Positions 1 through 13,248 of a DNA stretch of 64,000 bases are shown here, one piece after another. Origin of the DNA: Dipetalonema caudispina. Its lineage: Eukaryota; Nematoda; Chromadorea; Rhabditida; Onchocercidae. How positions within the stretch are numbered: the first letter of the stretch is position 1; each line of letters starts with the position of its first letter. The notes below the pieces were generated by a model. It saw only the letters and a list, made by a program, of their open reading frames with translations, was not told the DNA's origin and made no database searches. The position numbers and the translations under genes are program-made. Location of the stretch: assembly GCA_013365325.1 (NCBI GenBank), contig JABVXV010000062.1:186001-250000 (forward strand), written 5' to 3'.

Positions 1-200
1 ATTCACTTAATACTACATTTGCGGATAGCTTAGATTCTGGTACCATTTCGGAAACCTTACAAGTAGTAACATCGGATTCATTGAGCACCACTAATGGAAC
101 TATCAAGGATTCGGATGATTCTTTCGAAAAAATGGGAGATTCAAAAAAAAGCAAGAAAGGAAAGACTGAATCCACAAATTTAATCGTTTTTGGTCATAAG
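1..200 (+). CDS. cyk-1: Probable N-terminal exon of the formin (5' end outside window)
   Basis: The frame starting at base 3 is open from the window edge and encodes 66 residues rich in Ser, Thr and Asp, ending in a Lys-rich stretch (KKSKKGK) and then FGHK. It stops at a good donor (AAG/GTATGT) in phase 0. The next plus-strand exon in a compatible phase is at 5495, which begins the formin GTPase-binding region. Vertebrate Diaphanous proteins also have a low-complexity, Lys-rich head before this region, so I infer that this is the formin head joined across a 5.3-kb intron. It could instead be the last visible exon of another gene. The link is inference; the exon itself is reasonably clear. Confidence 0.55.
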
Positions 201-3200
201 GTATGTCATTTTTTTTTTTTTTTTTTACTACTCTTTCCTAAATTTAGTTTTTTATTCGTTGTATCATTACTTCCATCAAATCTTCTTCCACTTCGGAATC
301 CATATATCAGTTAATAACAATATATGTTTCACTCTTACCTAATTTCAATTCCCGGTTAGTCTATTAGTTTTGTCCTTCGGAAAAATGACAAAAAAGAATT
401 GATCGATATAATATTTTATTGCAAATGATTTTTTAGCATTATTCATCTGCGAATGTTATTTAAAACAAATCCCTCTTTTTTTTTTTTTTTTTTTGTTTTC
501 AATTCTTTAATATGATTCTAAAAACTTTGCATAAAAAAAAAATATAAGTTTTTCTAAAATAGCTCATTTTTTATAAAATATATTTGTAATTTTGCTTAAT
601 AAAATGAACAGTTTTCCACTTCAAATTTCAATACATTTTTTTTTTTTTTTTGCGCACTCTAATGAGTGTTACATCCAGTCATTTCTGTTCATTTCTCTAT
701 CAGCTTATTATATGATACATAACATTCTTATTCGTTTAAAGATGTGATTTGTTACCGATCCATCATGGATATGAATAATTTTATTCCATCCGCAAAATGA
801 TAATTGATTCTATTCCTCCTTCTTCTTCTTCTTCTTTTTTTTTCTTCTTTTTATTCTTCTTCTTTCTTATGTTGAATATATTCAACAATGTAGAAACTTT
901 CTAATCTTTCTATAGAATTAATTATATTCGATATTGTTATCAGATTTCAATAAATTTCAAAATGGACTTTCTTTAATTGTTATTGAAAAGGAAAACATTC
1001 CAAGTAAATGTTTAATGTTTTTTTTTAATACTTAATGTCTCCCTCTTTGGATCATTTTAATATTCATTTGTTTAGACGATTTATTTTGAGATGAATTATA
1101 TTTAATTTAGTTGAGGATATTTTAGGGTATATATGAAAGGATTGAAGCCAATAAGATTTAATTTATCGTATTGTAAGGAAATTTGTATTATAGTTTGAAC
1201 TATGACATTGAACTATTGTTAATTCATTCTAGAAATTCATTTAATCGTTTTAGCATCTTCAAATATCAAAGTTAAAGTTTAAGGTACTAATAATAGATGC
1301 AATTAAGGAATAGTATCTCAATTATAATCAATAAGTTAACGTACTTTACTAATTAACATAGTAAATAAAGGAGAATATCCTAATTACAAATTAAAGATGA
1401 GAAGTTGAGGGAAATTAATCTAAATGATAAGTGCTAATATAAAAATGAAAAATATGAAAAAATTTTCAATTGAACTTCATCCTCTCGTAATAATTATTAT
1501 TGTTGTTGAAATTTTACAATATTTCTTACGTATAATTTCGAAATCATTCTCGATATCAATAGTACTGGAAATAGCTATAATATTTAATATTTAATTGAAA
1601 TCTAATCAGCTAATTTTTTCATATTTATTCTAAATGAAATTTTAAAATTTAAAATTTAATTATCAAACTTTCTCATAATCGAAAAATGTGTAAATATTTC
1701 GTATGAGGAATGTTCAGTTATATGATACGTTTAATGTGTGACAGATGGACATGAAATGCTAATGGAAGTGGTCGTATGTGTGTGTGTGTGTGTGTCTGTC
1801 TGTCTGTGTCTGTATCTGTATGTGTATGTATATGTATTGCATGCATGTGTAGTATATATCACAGTGGGTTGAACATTGACAATGATTACGAGAGATAATA
1901 CTTTCAATTAGTAAGAGAACTATTTTTGTATATGTATGTGTTGAAATTTCAATCAGAAATAAATAAATTTGTACAACAATTCGTTTTTACTTCTTCTCTC
2001 CCACAATTGTGAATGACATTGTTCCTTTCTTCTTATTTTGCATCCATGATAGAGTGGTATAGAAAGATTGACAAAAATCGTTAAATGAAATCATGTATCA
2101 TGATGTAGCAAGCCATCTGAGATATAGTATAGAAGAGAGAGAGAGAGAGAAAAAAAAAAACACTATTACTGAAGAATGATCGATTTATATGATGGTGAAA
2201 ATATTAAAATAAAGTTAATTATATCTTTACATTCTTGTAGTAGATATGAAAAGATATAGCAAATATCATCACATCTAATACAAGATGATAGTAATAGTTA
2301 TCATTTAAAATTTTAAAATTAAAAAAAAATATACCAAATGTAATAAAATAGAGTAAGAAATTCGGCGAAGATAAAATATAAAATTTTCGCAACTTTTACT
2401 TTTTCATTAGGAAGAAAAGGAAAAGGTTACTTACTCATGTAGTTTATTGAAATTTGAAAGTATTAAATACGCTGACAAACTATATCATACATACAATGAT
2501 CGGTAAAACAATGAGAAATATATGCCAGTCTTTTCAAGTAAGCTAAGAATTAAAAATTGATTCAAGAGAATAGAATAATTCAGACAGATCGCTTATCCGG
2601 ATCAGGATTTAATTGTCTGTTACAATAATATCGTAATTCAATATTCAACAATAATGAAAAATAGGCACTGAATCTGTCCTTACTTCTGAGTAATTATATA
2701 TATATATATATATTTTAATAGATACACTTGAGATATAATAATTACCAGTAAGACAAAGCCTTGAAAATAAAAAAAAAAAAAGAAACATCCCTGAACAAAA
2801 CCGGAATTAATAGTAATGAAAGTTTAATTGTAGATATATTTGAAATGAAATGAAAGTGGAGTAAAAAGTGAAAGAGAGGAAGATTATTCCTGAAATTTTG
2901 ATCCATCCCTTAGAAAATTTCCATGCTTTAATTCTTTTCTGAAATTAGATTGAAAATTTATTGGTAACCTTTGACATTTCAATAGTACATTTTCAGATAA
3001 ATGAGAAAGTTGACAAGAGAAAGAAAAAAATGTTTTTTTTTTTCAAATATTTCTTGTAGTATTTCCTACATTATAATCATTTATTCAAATTTAAATTAGT
3101 TGTTTTTTCAGAAATACCAATAGACTAATAAAGTATCATTCATCATCATATAGTTTTTTTTTTAGAATAAATGATCAGCAATGTGATAAGATCATATCAA

Positions 3201-5494
3201 TTACTTTCATATATTTCAAATATACTTCCTATTGTAATTTTGTAATCGATCATTGAAAGCATGACGGATTTATGATGAAAATAAGACAAAGAGTTAATAT
3301 AATTAGTAATATCGGCGTTATAATAACATTTTATGGGAAGTTTTAATTTAAAAAATGAATGTTGATCTATACGATGTTTTACATTGTTGGAAAAATGTAA
3401 TTGAGCTGTATATATCACATTCCCCGTCTTTCCGTTCTTCTCAATTGTCCCGTATGTTATCGGTAATTATTTGAACATTGAAAGAATGAGAGAGAGAGAA
3501 AGAGAGAGAGAGAGAGAAAAGGAAAGTGAAGCAAAGAGAAGTAAGCATTGTAAATAGTTGTTGTATCGTTAGAGAGAGAGGGAAATTAAAGAATGCTTAG
3601 GAAGTGACAATATGTTCCAATCATAAATCCCCGGTATTTTCTATGAATTTTATTAAATCTCAACATTTTCTATGAATTAAAATCCGTTATCTTCCACGTC
3701 ATTCTATAAATCTACCAGATTATTTCGATATCTTCCATCAAAAATCCTTCAGATTCCAATTTTCTTCAGATCTTAATATCTTTCATGAATTTCTGATCAT
3801 CTCTCTTCATTAATTCCATTATTTCATCATCTTCTTTCCTAAATTTTAGACTAAATTATTGCTAAGTACCAATAATATCTAACCATTTTTTTTTTACTTC
3901 TAACATTTGATATGAAATGATATTTGATATAAGTTAGTATAATTGATAGAAAAAGGTTAAGAGCAAGATTTAGTGAAAAGAAGAAAAGCATTTTGTGGGA
4001 AAGATGAGATGATACGGTGGCAATATCTGGCCTTTTTTCCTAGGTTCAGGGTCACTTGGGAGAATGTTTAGATCCATCTGTGGTTCACAGGAAGAAAGCA
4101 TCATGATATTATTCCATGTGACCTTCCCATTTTCACTACTGTTCTTCCCTGAAAACAACAACCATCTTCCATTCGTTTTTTTCTTCTTTTTTTTATCAAG
4201 CAGAGGAAAAGAAAGAGAGAGAGAGAGAGAGAGGAGGGAAGAGCGATTCCGCTTCCTTTTCAATTTCAAATATAAAACTTCTGTTTCTGCCATTTTACCT
4301 TAGAATAATGGGATACATCTAGGGTCAGATAGAAAGGTTAAAGTTCACATCGAACTTCTATTTGAAAATGGAAAAGTAATAACGGAAATAAATTATAAGA
4401 AAGATCAATGATGATTTGTAATAGGCATATGTGATATGAGATTGTTACCTTCTATTCTCTCGTTTCTGGACAAAGCTGTGATTGTTGTTGATAGCATAAT
4501 TCATGAGAGGTCAAAGGTTATGTCTACTTATTTCCGGATACCTATAGGTTTCATTAATTTAAAATTCCCATATACAAATCAAATAATCCTTAATTGCCGT
4601 TGCAATTATAAATTTTATAGATTGATTCGATTATGTTCGGATCAAAAAAATACAAAGGGAAGGATAGTGGAAGTTTACGAAGTTTCCGACCGGAAAATGG
4701 TCATCATCATCATCATCATGTCTTTTCCAGTTTATCGGTTCGATCTTTGGTTCGTTTTTTTGTTTTGGCTTATTTAGTCATGAAAAGTTTGTCATATTAA
4801 TCTGATTAGAACTTAATAAGCTTATCATTTTCAGAGATCTTTTCGATTTCATATCAAATGTGAATATGTAAATTTTGCAATTTCCGCAATTTCTGTATTA
4901 GAAATTTAAAAGAATAAAACGGCGTTTTTTTTTTTTTTTTAATTCTTCACAATTTAAGTTCTTAATTTTTGTTCAATTCCGTTTTGCTAAATAGTAAAGT
5001 GCTATGTTTAAAATTACATAAGTAAAAGAAAAGAGATGAAAAGCAAGAGAAAGTTTGAGGCACTAAGCAACAATTTCAATATTTGGGAATTTTTGGAACG
5101 ACGATTTGCCTATTTGTCACATTTCAAAGATGGGTTAGGTGTAATTAACAACATTAAGCGGGAGATTTCAAATTCAAATTTCAAATATGAAGTCCTTGAA
5201 ATTTTGAATTCCCGTTACATAGGGACACATGTACTATTCATTCTTTAGCAATGTTTCTTCACAATTGCATTAGAAACCAATTTTCATTACTTTGAATTAA
5301 TCTTTTAGTTTTCATTTAACTTTTACTTCGAAATTTCAACTTACCTTTCACTTCCATTCTGATTTGTCGTGGAACTTTCAATGTGGTTTTTGCTTTACTG
5401 TTTATTAGTGAGTAAAATGAAGACATACCATTGTCATTATTAATCTTATTTCAGTTCATGATTTTCTGAATAAGCTACTAGCATCAAGTTTTAG
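201..5494 (+). other. Long first intron of the formin, or intergenic; no exon seen
   Basis: 5.3 kb of AT-rich sequence with many poly-T/poly-A tracts, a TG/TCTG microsatellite near 1776-1837, a TA run near 2692-2716, and GA-rich runs near 2132-2152, 3487-3530 and 4211-4232. Short open frames here (for example 3970-4293, 4064-4303, 4436-4777, 5036-5248) lack splice partners and recognisable motifs and look like chance. A TTTCAG acceptor-like site at 5451-5456 could serve an alternative 5' exon. Confidence 0.6.
1776..1837. repeat. TG/TCTG/TATG microsatellite
   Basis: An imperfect run of TG dinucleotides passing into TCTG and then TATG units, ending before a short GCATGCATG. Simple-sequence repeat inside the long non-coding stretch at the left of the window. 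Confidence 0.9.
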
Positions 5495-8400
5495 CCAGAA
5501 GCAGATTGCACAAACTTGCCGGAAACAAGTAGAACAGTAATGGAATCCAATTATTATGAGGTTAACCGGATGAACGATGATCAAGTTAATGCTGCATTTG
5601 CTGAGTTACTTGTAAGATACATTTCTAATTAACTAAACAAGTCTTCATTAATACTTACAAAAGCTTTTTTATTGAAGCTGAGTTCCTGAACTTTAACTGA
5701 TAAGAAAAGCTCAGATAAAAACTTTCATTCCAGGCTTTAAAAGTCGAAGCTAGTTTGAGGATTAGAAAACTTTTCTGGAAGCGTAACTGTATATCAACAA
5801 TCGCTAATTTTCAATTGAATTTCAGAAGCAAATGAACATAAAAGATGAAAAATTTCGTGTGTTGTTAGCAGATAATGATATGGAAAAGAAGCGGCAAATG
5901 GTTTGTCAATCTCAAAGACTTAATATGGCTACTCAAGAGAATTCGAAGGTTTTCCTTTGAATTATTCATGAATTATCCTGTTTTACATTGAAATAAAGCA
6001 GAATAGGTGACTAAAAAGTCTCTAAACAAACACATTACAAATTGGCTCCTCAGATTCATAAAATTTGAGAAAAACTTTTCAGCGACCGATTGATTTGATT
6101 CGACGCATTGAAAGAATGCTGATATCGGAAGAAGCTAGATTAATGAAGGATGTGTTGAAAGACTTGAAAGTTCAGCTTAGCGTTCAGAAAGTGGATTGGA
6201 TCAAGGAGGTATAATGTGATAATAAAATTGATTTCAGTAATTTTGTAACAGAAGTTCTGCTGATTACAACATAGTAACGAATGATATTCTAATTTAACTT
6301 CACATTTTAGTATGATGTGGTGAAGAGAATTGAGATCTTTCTGTTTGTTACTATCAAATGACGAATAGAGAACACTCAGCACAAAAATGAACTTTAGAAA
6401 AAGCAAATTAGTTATTACAGGTTGTAAGCGCATTATGGCAATTAAAGTTTGATTCCTTGTTCGATTCGTATCTTTTGAATAACAGAATAATAAAAAGTAA
6501 TGCTTTTTTTTTTCCATATATTCTTTATAGTTCGGCAACCAAGGTGGTCTTCAGTTATTATTTCACATAATGCACAATCTCATCGAATCTCTGCGGCTCT
6601 CAGAGAATTTCGAACGGGAGGAAGAGTATGCTTTGCAACTTCATGACAGTGTCAAATGTTTGAAATCCGTTGTCAATACATGGGTGAGTATTTATTTAAA
6701 AATGCTATAAATTATTTGATTAGGATTCGAAAAGGATACGAGGAAATTCTGAAGTTTTATTCTATTTCTTAAAAGTGAGTGATTAATTAAATCTACTGGA
6801 TTTAATCTATTAGGTTCTTAGGTCGCAGTTTAGATTTTCGGAAGGGACTGTGTTAAATAGAAGTTCCATCTTATCTCGTCAAATTGATTTTACTTATTTG
6901 TTTAAGCCTGGGATGGAAATGTGCTTCAGACGTCAGTCGAAAATGTTTTCATGCTTGGTTGGGGTACTCTCGGTGGCATCCGGCAAGCCATCCTCAGATC
7001 ATTGGGATTCACTGAAATTTGTAGCAGTGAGTCTCTTAGGCGTCGTGACTTTCGTTAATGATGATAAATTTGAGCTCAGAGGGTAAGTTATTTTTAAAAT
7101 ATTAAATCTGATTTTATATTGAACGAATAAAAGGAATGCTATTTTTAATTATTTCATTTTCGGGTTTCCATGAATTATAAAACTAAATTTGAGTGAAATA
7201 AAAAAATTCAAATCTTCTCCATTTTTATTATAATGTAGATAATATTTTGGATTTGTAGACGTGAGACACTCTTGCAAGCCTTAACTGAAGAAGCCCGATT
7301 ACGAAAATGCGATAGGTTTCGCTGCATTGTTAGTTGTCTGAATAAATCGAATCGCCTCGATGTAGTGGTTAGTTGTAATTGATTCGGATAATTTTTTAAA
7401 ACTCAGTGAATTTTTTTTTTGACTTCTTTTTTCGTACAAAGTAATTCCAGGAAGAGAGCATTTAAAAAAATAAGATTCATATAAGCTAATCGGTTATTTT
7501 AGAAAAAAGCCATGACATTGGTAAATGTAATGCTGGACGTACCGGAGCCAGATGATACAACTACGGAAGAAGGTCGTGCATCTGCGGAAGCTGCGTGGCA
7601 AATTCGGATGCATTGGAGAAGTGAATTCATGCGTGCTGGAATGTACGACTGTGTTCAGGTTAGATTCAATTTTATTAAAACTGATTTAATTAGATTTGAA
7701 TAGCTCATTAGACATTGAATTTCATATTCATCTATTTTTTTATTCCGTAAGTGATATCTATTATATACGTTGAAAAATAATGCCTTAAGTTATTCCGCAT
7801 TTTTTAATACGATGTGATGTACATTTTGAACACCAAGGATTTTATTTTGCACCCACGTGAGTAAAGTTGTCAGTAGAGAGAGGAACATCATTAAAAAATG
7901 AAGTGCTTATGAGTCAAATTAAGTAAATCTGTAGTTGTTCTGAAAGATTTTTAATAATGAAACTAGTTGGAAGTAACTTCAGCTGCTAGACCGTTATTGT
8001 GTATTAGTGGAAGACAGCTCAAATTTATAGTTTTTGGAAAGTTGCACTTTGGAAGCAATCAAGAAACAATATGATAATTTCTGCCGTATCAAAGAAGCCG
8101 ACTTTGCTGAACTTGTAAATCGATTTGAACAAATGTTCGTTATTATTATAGTTTAATAACTTTCTATTCGGTTATTTTGAAGGAGTAACCAAAAGTCAGT
8201 AAATTTTTAAAATTTATTACACTTGACTTATTTTGCGCTATAAACTAGAGGAGTCCTGCATTGGCAGCATAGCATTCTTTATAGAACATATGGTACTTAA
8301 ATTGTTTGACAGTATTTCAGAAAAGGAGAATATGAAGAACCGGACTGCTGCTACAACATTTTGCTAGCTGGTGTGAAGAACACTAGAGCCGAGGGACCGT

Positions 8401-11400
8401 TTCTGAGCATTCTACAACATCTTCTTCTGATAACCGACGACATTAACGTGAGGTGAGACTTACCAAATGATTTCAATTCAGTAAGGTTTTGCATTAAATC
8501 TTATTGACTGTCGAAATGTCAAATATGTTTTATATTATTTTAACAGGACAGAATATTTTCGTTTGATTGAGAACTGCATCTCGGAAATCGTTCTACCAAA
8601 AACATGCGTGGATCCTGATTTCCGTGGAAAATTCGAATTTACTCAAGATATCACTCATTTTCTCGGTCAGTAGACTTTTTTATACATATTACTGTTGTTA
8701 ATTTTATGAATCCTCACCTTGTTTTCCATATTCAGAAAGGCACATTCTACATGTCCATATATTTGTTGCTCTCATTTCGCCATAAAATTTCCAAGTTAGA
8801 TCGAGCTATTGCTTTTAGATACCTTGGAAGATGGCGAAGAAGGAAGACAAGCGAATAAACGTGTCGAAATGGCCACACAAGCAAAAAATGAAGCCTTAGC
8901 CAAATTGAGCCAATACTATAGGAGAATGGAAGAGTTTGCAAATGAGACAGAGCAGCTCAGAAAGCATGTAAGGTTTTTATGAGCCGTCCATTGTATTTAA
9001 GGTTCTTTTTGATTCCATTTTAGTATAATTCCAAACCATATACCTCATTTTTCTAGATAAAAGATCCAAGTGTGCCACTTCCTGCACCAACAAGCTGTTT
9101 ACCGCCACCAGATACCTATTCTGAAAAAGCAAATAAGAAGTTACGTGCCGAAATAGGAGGTCCTCCTCCACCTCCTCCAGCACCTGGCCATCAAACTGCT
9201 CCACTACCACCACCGCCACCTCCACCTCCACCTTTGCCTCCACCACTACTGTTATCTGGTAAATTTGTTTTTAACTATCACCTTTTTAGAAAAAATTTTT
9301 CCTTCCGAAATTTTTAGTAACATGTGCTGATAATTTTACCAATCAATTGCAGGAAGCTGTCCTCCTCCTCCACCACCGCCGCCACCACCATTTCCAGGCG
9401 GACTAGGCCCACCTGGACCGCCACTACCACCTGGATTCTTGAATAAAGTGGCAAGCCCCGAACTACCAGAATATCTAAAGAAGAAACCACGTCGTGAAGT
9501 TGATGTGCCGATGAAAAAAATTCCATGGAGTTCGGCAACGGTAGGTTTTTCAGATATTCTCAAATTTTAATGAAAAGTGGGACAAATTGTACTGGGATTA
9601 TTATTCTGTTATGCGAAGTTTTTTTTTTTTCAGATCAAACCCAAAGAAATCAGTAAGGATTCCTTTTGGGCGCAAACAGCGGAAGAGAAATTCGCGAATG
9701 AGCGGTTGTTTGAAACATTAAAGAAAAAATTTGCGGCGAAGTAGAATTTTTCAGCATCTTCATTAGGGACAAAAATTTTGACAGTTGTTTCCTACTACAT
9801 CATCCTTAACAGTAGTTCAAATATATTTTTCATGTCAGTGTAATAAATTACTCTACTGACATACGGATATTGAGATTCATAAATGGAAGACGAAGTTATC
9901 AATTTATGAAGTTATCAATTGCTGAGCAGATGCGGAAGTTATAGTCTACTTAATGTAAAAATAATCTAGAAATGCTTATATAACAGCTTGATTTGTAGTC
10001 GACAAACTAACAGCGAATCCGATTCAACAACAAGTGGAAAAAGTTTGCCGAAGAAGAAAGTCCGGAAACCACTAGTCATACAAGATGAAAAGATTTTGCA
10101 AACTCTTGGTACTTGAAAATCAATGTCTTATATTTCTTTTGCTAGATTATAGGATTTTTTTTAATTAAAATGATTTCTAAACTCAGCAGTATTTTTTATG
10201 TAGTGAGTTCCTTTTTTGAGCTATTCTGCAAGGATCGCAAAAGATACCACTGGAGGAATGGAAGCGGATTTTGTTGGAAATTGATGATCGAGTAATATCT
10301 TCGGGAACAATGCAGCAGCTGAGAAATGCTTTACCACCATCTGACATGTTGAAGAAACTTCAGGATTTGGCTGGTAACAAATTCAATGAGATGCCAGAAG
10401 GCGAACAGGTAATTTAGAGTAAACATTTATGTCTGAAAATTAAAAGATTTTCAAGTTTAGCTTTTCTAATCCAACTTACATCTTCTAGTTTGCTGCAACA
10501 CTGGCTTCAATAAAAGGATTACCAGCACGATTGGATTCGATGATTTTCATGCTCGAATTTGATAAAACTCTTAACGATTTGAAACCGGTTTGTATGTTTG
10601 TGATGTCATACTTTAATGTCCATTTCTTCAGTGCTTTCTTGGTCTTTCTTCAAATAATCTTATTTGTTACAAAAAAATGTATTTGTATGAAATGGTAGCT
10701 GATGTCACTTCGTCATGATTATTTCAGACTATATCGGCTGTGATAGAAGCATGCGATGAAATTCGGATGTCTACTGGCTTCAAGATGTTTCTAGAAATGG
10801 TTCTTTTGGTTGGAAACTATATGGGACACTCATCGAAAACATATAAGGATATATTCGGATTCGAAATGAGTGTACTGAAAAAAGTATATAATGATCATTT
10901 TGAAATGTTTTGGAATACCGCTTAATATTTCATATTTGTATTGACCCGACATCGAAAGGTTGTTTCTTTAAGATTTCTGATTTTTAACTAATGCGATTTC
11001 GATTATAGCTAAGTGACACGAAAGATATCAACAACAGCGAGTCACTTTTACACTACCTTGTAAGTTGTATGTTTACCGAAGCAAATGGTTTGTATGCAAA
11101 CTTTCCGAAAGATGAATTCCTCCATATTGATAAAGCTTCACGTGTTAATGCCGACGAAGTGGCCAAAGGCGTTACGGCTTTAAAAAGTGCTCTCAGTAAG
11201 GTGATTTTTTATGCAGTTTCTAATATTCTTAAATAATTTCAATAAATATCCGATGCTTACACTTAATACTGAATTGGACATCGATCTCGCAACTCTAATC
11301 TACTCACATTTTGACATGCGATCAACTCAAATATTGATGACATATCAGAAATTTCGTACTGGTATTGCTATGTGTTAATCAGTTGCAGACTTCACTTTAC

Positions 11401-12994
11401 AGGTCGACAGTCAACTTAAGGCATTTGTCAAACAAGCAGGGAACGATTTGTTCTTTGAAAAAATGAACCCATTTCTATCAAAGGCGAAAACAGAATGTGA
11501 AATCGTGGAAAAAGTTAGTTGGTTCAAAAGTTTGAAAAGTTTATTTGTAAATTTTGGACAAACATTTGAATTGTAGGGATGAGATAACAAAGTATTAATT
11601 ATAGTTCTATTTGAGTAGGACTTTAGAGTTAAATATGAGGAGAAAATGATTTGCAGATGTATAACACAATGAATGCAAAATGGGATTCTTTGAGGAAGTA
11701 TTATTCATTCGACCCTAAAAAATACAACATGGAAACATTTTTCGGTGACTTGAAATTGTTCAAAGAGGATTACGAGGTAAGTATGAAAACTGCAACGAGA
11801 ATTCATGCAATTTCAGATTGCAGGGACTCGAACAGCAAAATCAATACATATAAGAAGTAATAAAGAATTAATCGAATTAACAATATACAATTTCTCTTTG
11901 TATTGATACATTTAGAAAGTAATCCACGACATGGAGAAAATGCGTGAAGTAAAAGAACATGAGGAACAGAGGAAGAAAAGACTACCATTGAAGCCCTTGC
12001 AACCAGGAGTTGCGGCATCTCCATTGAATCGCACTGTTGCAATCGAAGGGATCCTAAAAACAGGTTTGGTATTACAGCAGTTTTAATACCGAGAAAGAAT
12101 TGTAAATAAATGTGACATTGTCATCCAACCTATACTGTACAGTTAACTGATGGATTAACCATACCGCTGTTGTTAAAACAACAGCCTGTTCGATGAACTG
12201 TTTCTAAAAAGACAATACGTAACCGTCGACAGATATTATTCTATCACGGTACGCTGAACAGTCTTCACGGTAGCCAACTTTAGTTTTATTGTGGAAGTTG
12301 TAAGTATTTTTGGTATAGTTTTATTTGAATATTTGAGAAACAGCTTACGCTAATTACAGTACTAGTTTTTTTAAAATCGAATTCGACTTCACTTTCTTTT
12401 TCTAACCATACAATTGTTATTGTTTAAATTGTTTCAATTTCAGGAAAACAGGATTTGGGTGTTGTGGATGAAATTGAAAAGATATTAGAAGCAGGATATT
12501 TGGAAGGAGCGGAACGAAGGACGCCAAGGAGAACACCACGTACTCGTGCTGGTAATCAAGATATTGTGATATTAGATTAATTCACTGATTCATTAAGACC
12601 GAAACAGGAAAGGATCTTCTAGGGAAAGTCATGCACTGTAATACTGGTAATGTATATTTGCTAGATTTTCATGTTTACAGGCCGTGCTGCAATGGAACGA
12701 CAACGTTCGCGTACATCTGAAGAACATATGTCAATGATTTCCCATTCTGGAACATCACAACTTCCCACTCAATATCGAATACGGAGAAAAGGACAGCCCA
12801 CATTACTTGTACAGGTTTCTCATAATTCTAGTTTCTTGGTGTTATAAGGCTTCATTTTATTATTCAATAATTTTAATTTTGATGCTTAATTCAACCGATC
12901 ATGGTATCAGAATGATTCAAAAGTAAAGACTTATGGTAGAACACTGTCCAGAATTTTCAAGAGAGATGCAAAGGCATTGCTGCGGACCGGTTAA
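5495..12994 (+). CDS. cyk-1: Diaphanous-related formin (CYK-1 type)
   Basis: Nucleates and elongates actin filaments under Rho control, for example for the cytokinetic ring. Exons: 5495-5611, 5826-5948, 6083-6208, 6531-6683, 6814-7082, 7259-7367, 7503-7658, 8031-8134, 8321-8452, 8547-8665, 8819-8967, 9057-9258, 9353-9540, 9634-9740, 9999-10108, 10221-10408, 10489-10587, 10728-10883, 11009-11200, 11403-11513, 11657-11776, 11916-12063, 12444-12551, 12681-12814, 12911-12994; total 3504 nt, all phases fit. Residues 16-519 resemble the Diaphanous GTPase-binding/inhibitory region (FLSILQHLLLITDD; RTEYFRLIENCI). A coiled segment follows (exon 8819-8967). The FH1 region (about 520-640) holds runs of 6-12 prolines split by an intron. 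FH2 (about 640-1010) has KKIPWSSATIKP, FWAQTAEEKF, LLVGNYM and YYSFDPKKYN. A DAD-like tail (GVVDEIEKILEAGYLEGAERR without its last residue, then Arg-rich) sits at about 1060-1095. The first exon carries a possible internal start, ATG 5540; an upstream in-frame TAG overlaps the acceptor. The Diaphanous class is clear; orthology to cyk-1 is inferred. Confidence 0.93.
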
Positions 12995-13203
12995 ATTTGT
13001 GCGAATGATATCACTAACAGTCTAACGGACTAATAACGGTTTTGAAATAGTCCTAGAATTATGAAGTAAGTCTCAAGTGATTAACCTGGATTAGGTATAC
13101 TCGCTGTATTGTTTCACCTGCGATAACAGTAAATTCATCGTTTGGATGTTCAAGTTTTTGGAAAAAAATTTAGAGTGTAAAATTTAAAGTATTTTGTTTG
13201 CAG

Positions 13204-13248
13204 GCAGGTGCAGTATCGGTATTACCAAAAGAAAATGAAAAGCCATGA
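13204..13248 (+). CDS. cyk-1: Candidate alternative last exon of the formin
   Basis: A good acceptor (TTTGCAG) is followed by 14 codons and TGA (AGAVSVLPKENEKP), phase 0. The phase-0 donor after 12814 can join either this exon or 12911-12994, giving two C-termini beyond the Arg-rich tail. Both are in frame. No transcript evidence is visible, so this is a proposal. Confidence 0.4.
   Translation, partial: AGAVSVLPKENEKP

Noticed and set aside
6140..6538. Minus-strand open frame of 132 codons
   Set aside because: Antisense to formin exons 6083-6208 and to the adjoining intron; shadow frame.
8977..9563. Minus-strand Val/Glu- and Gly-rich frames
   Set aside because: Reverse-strand reading of the proline codons in the formin FH1 region.
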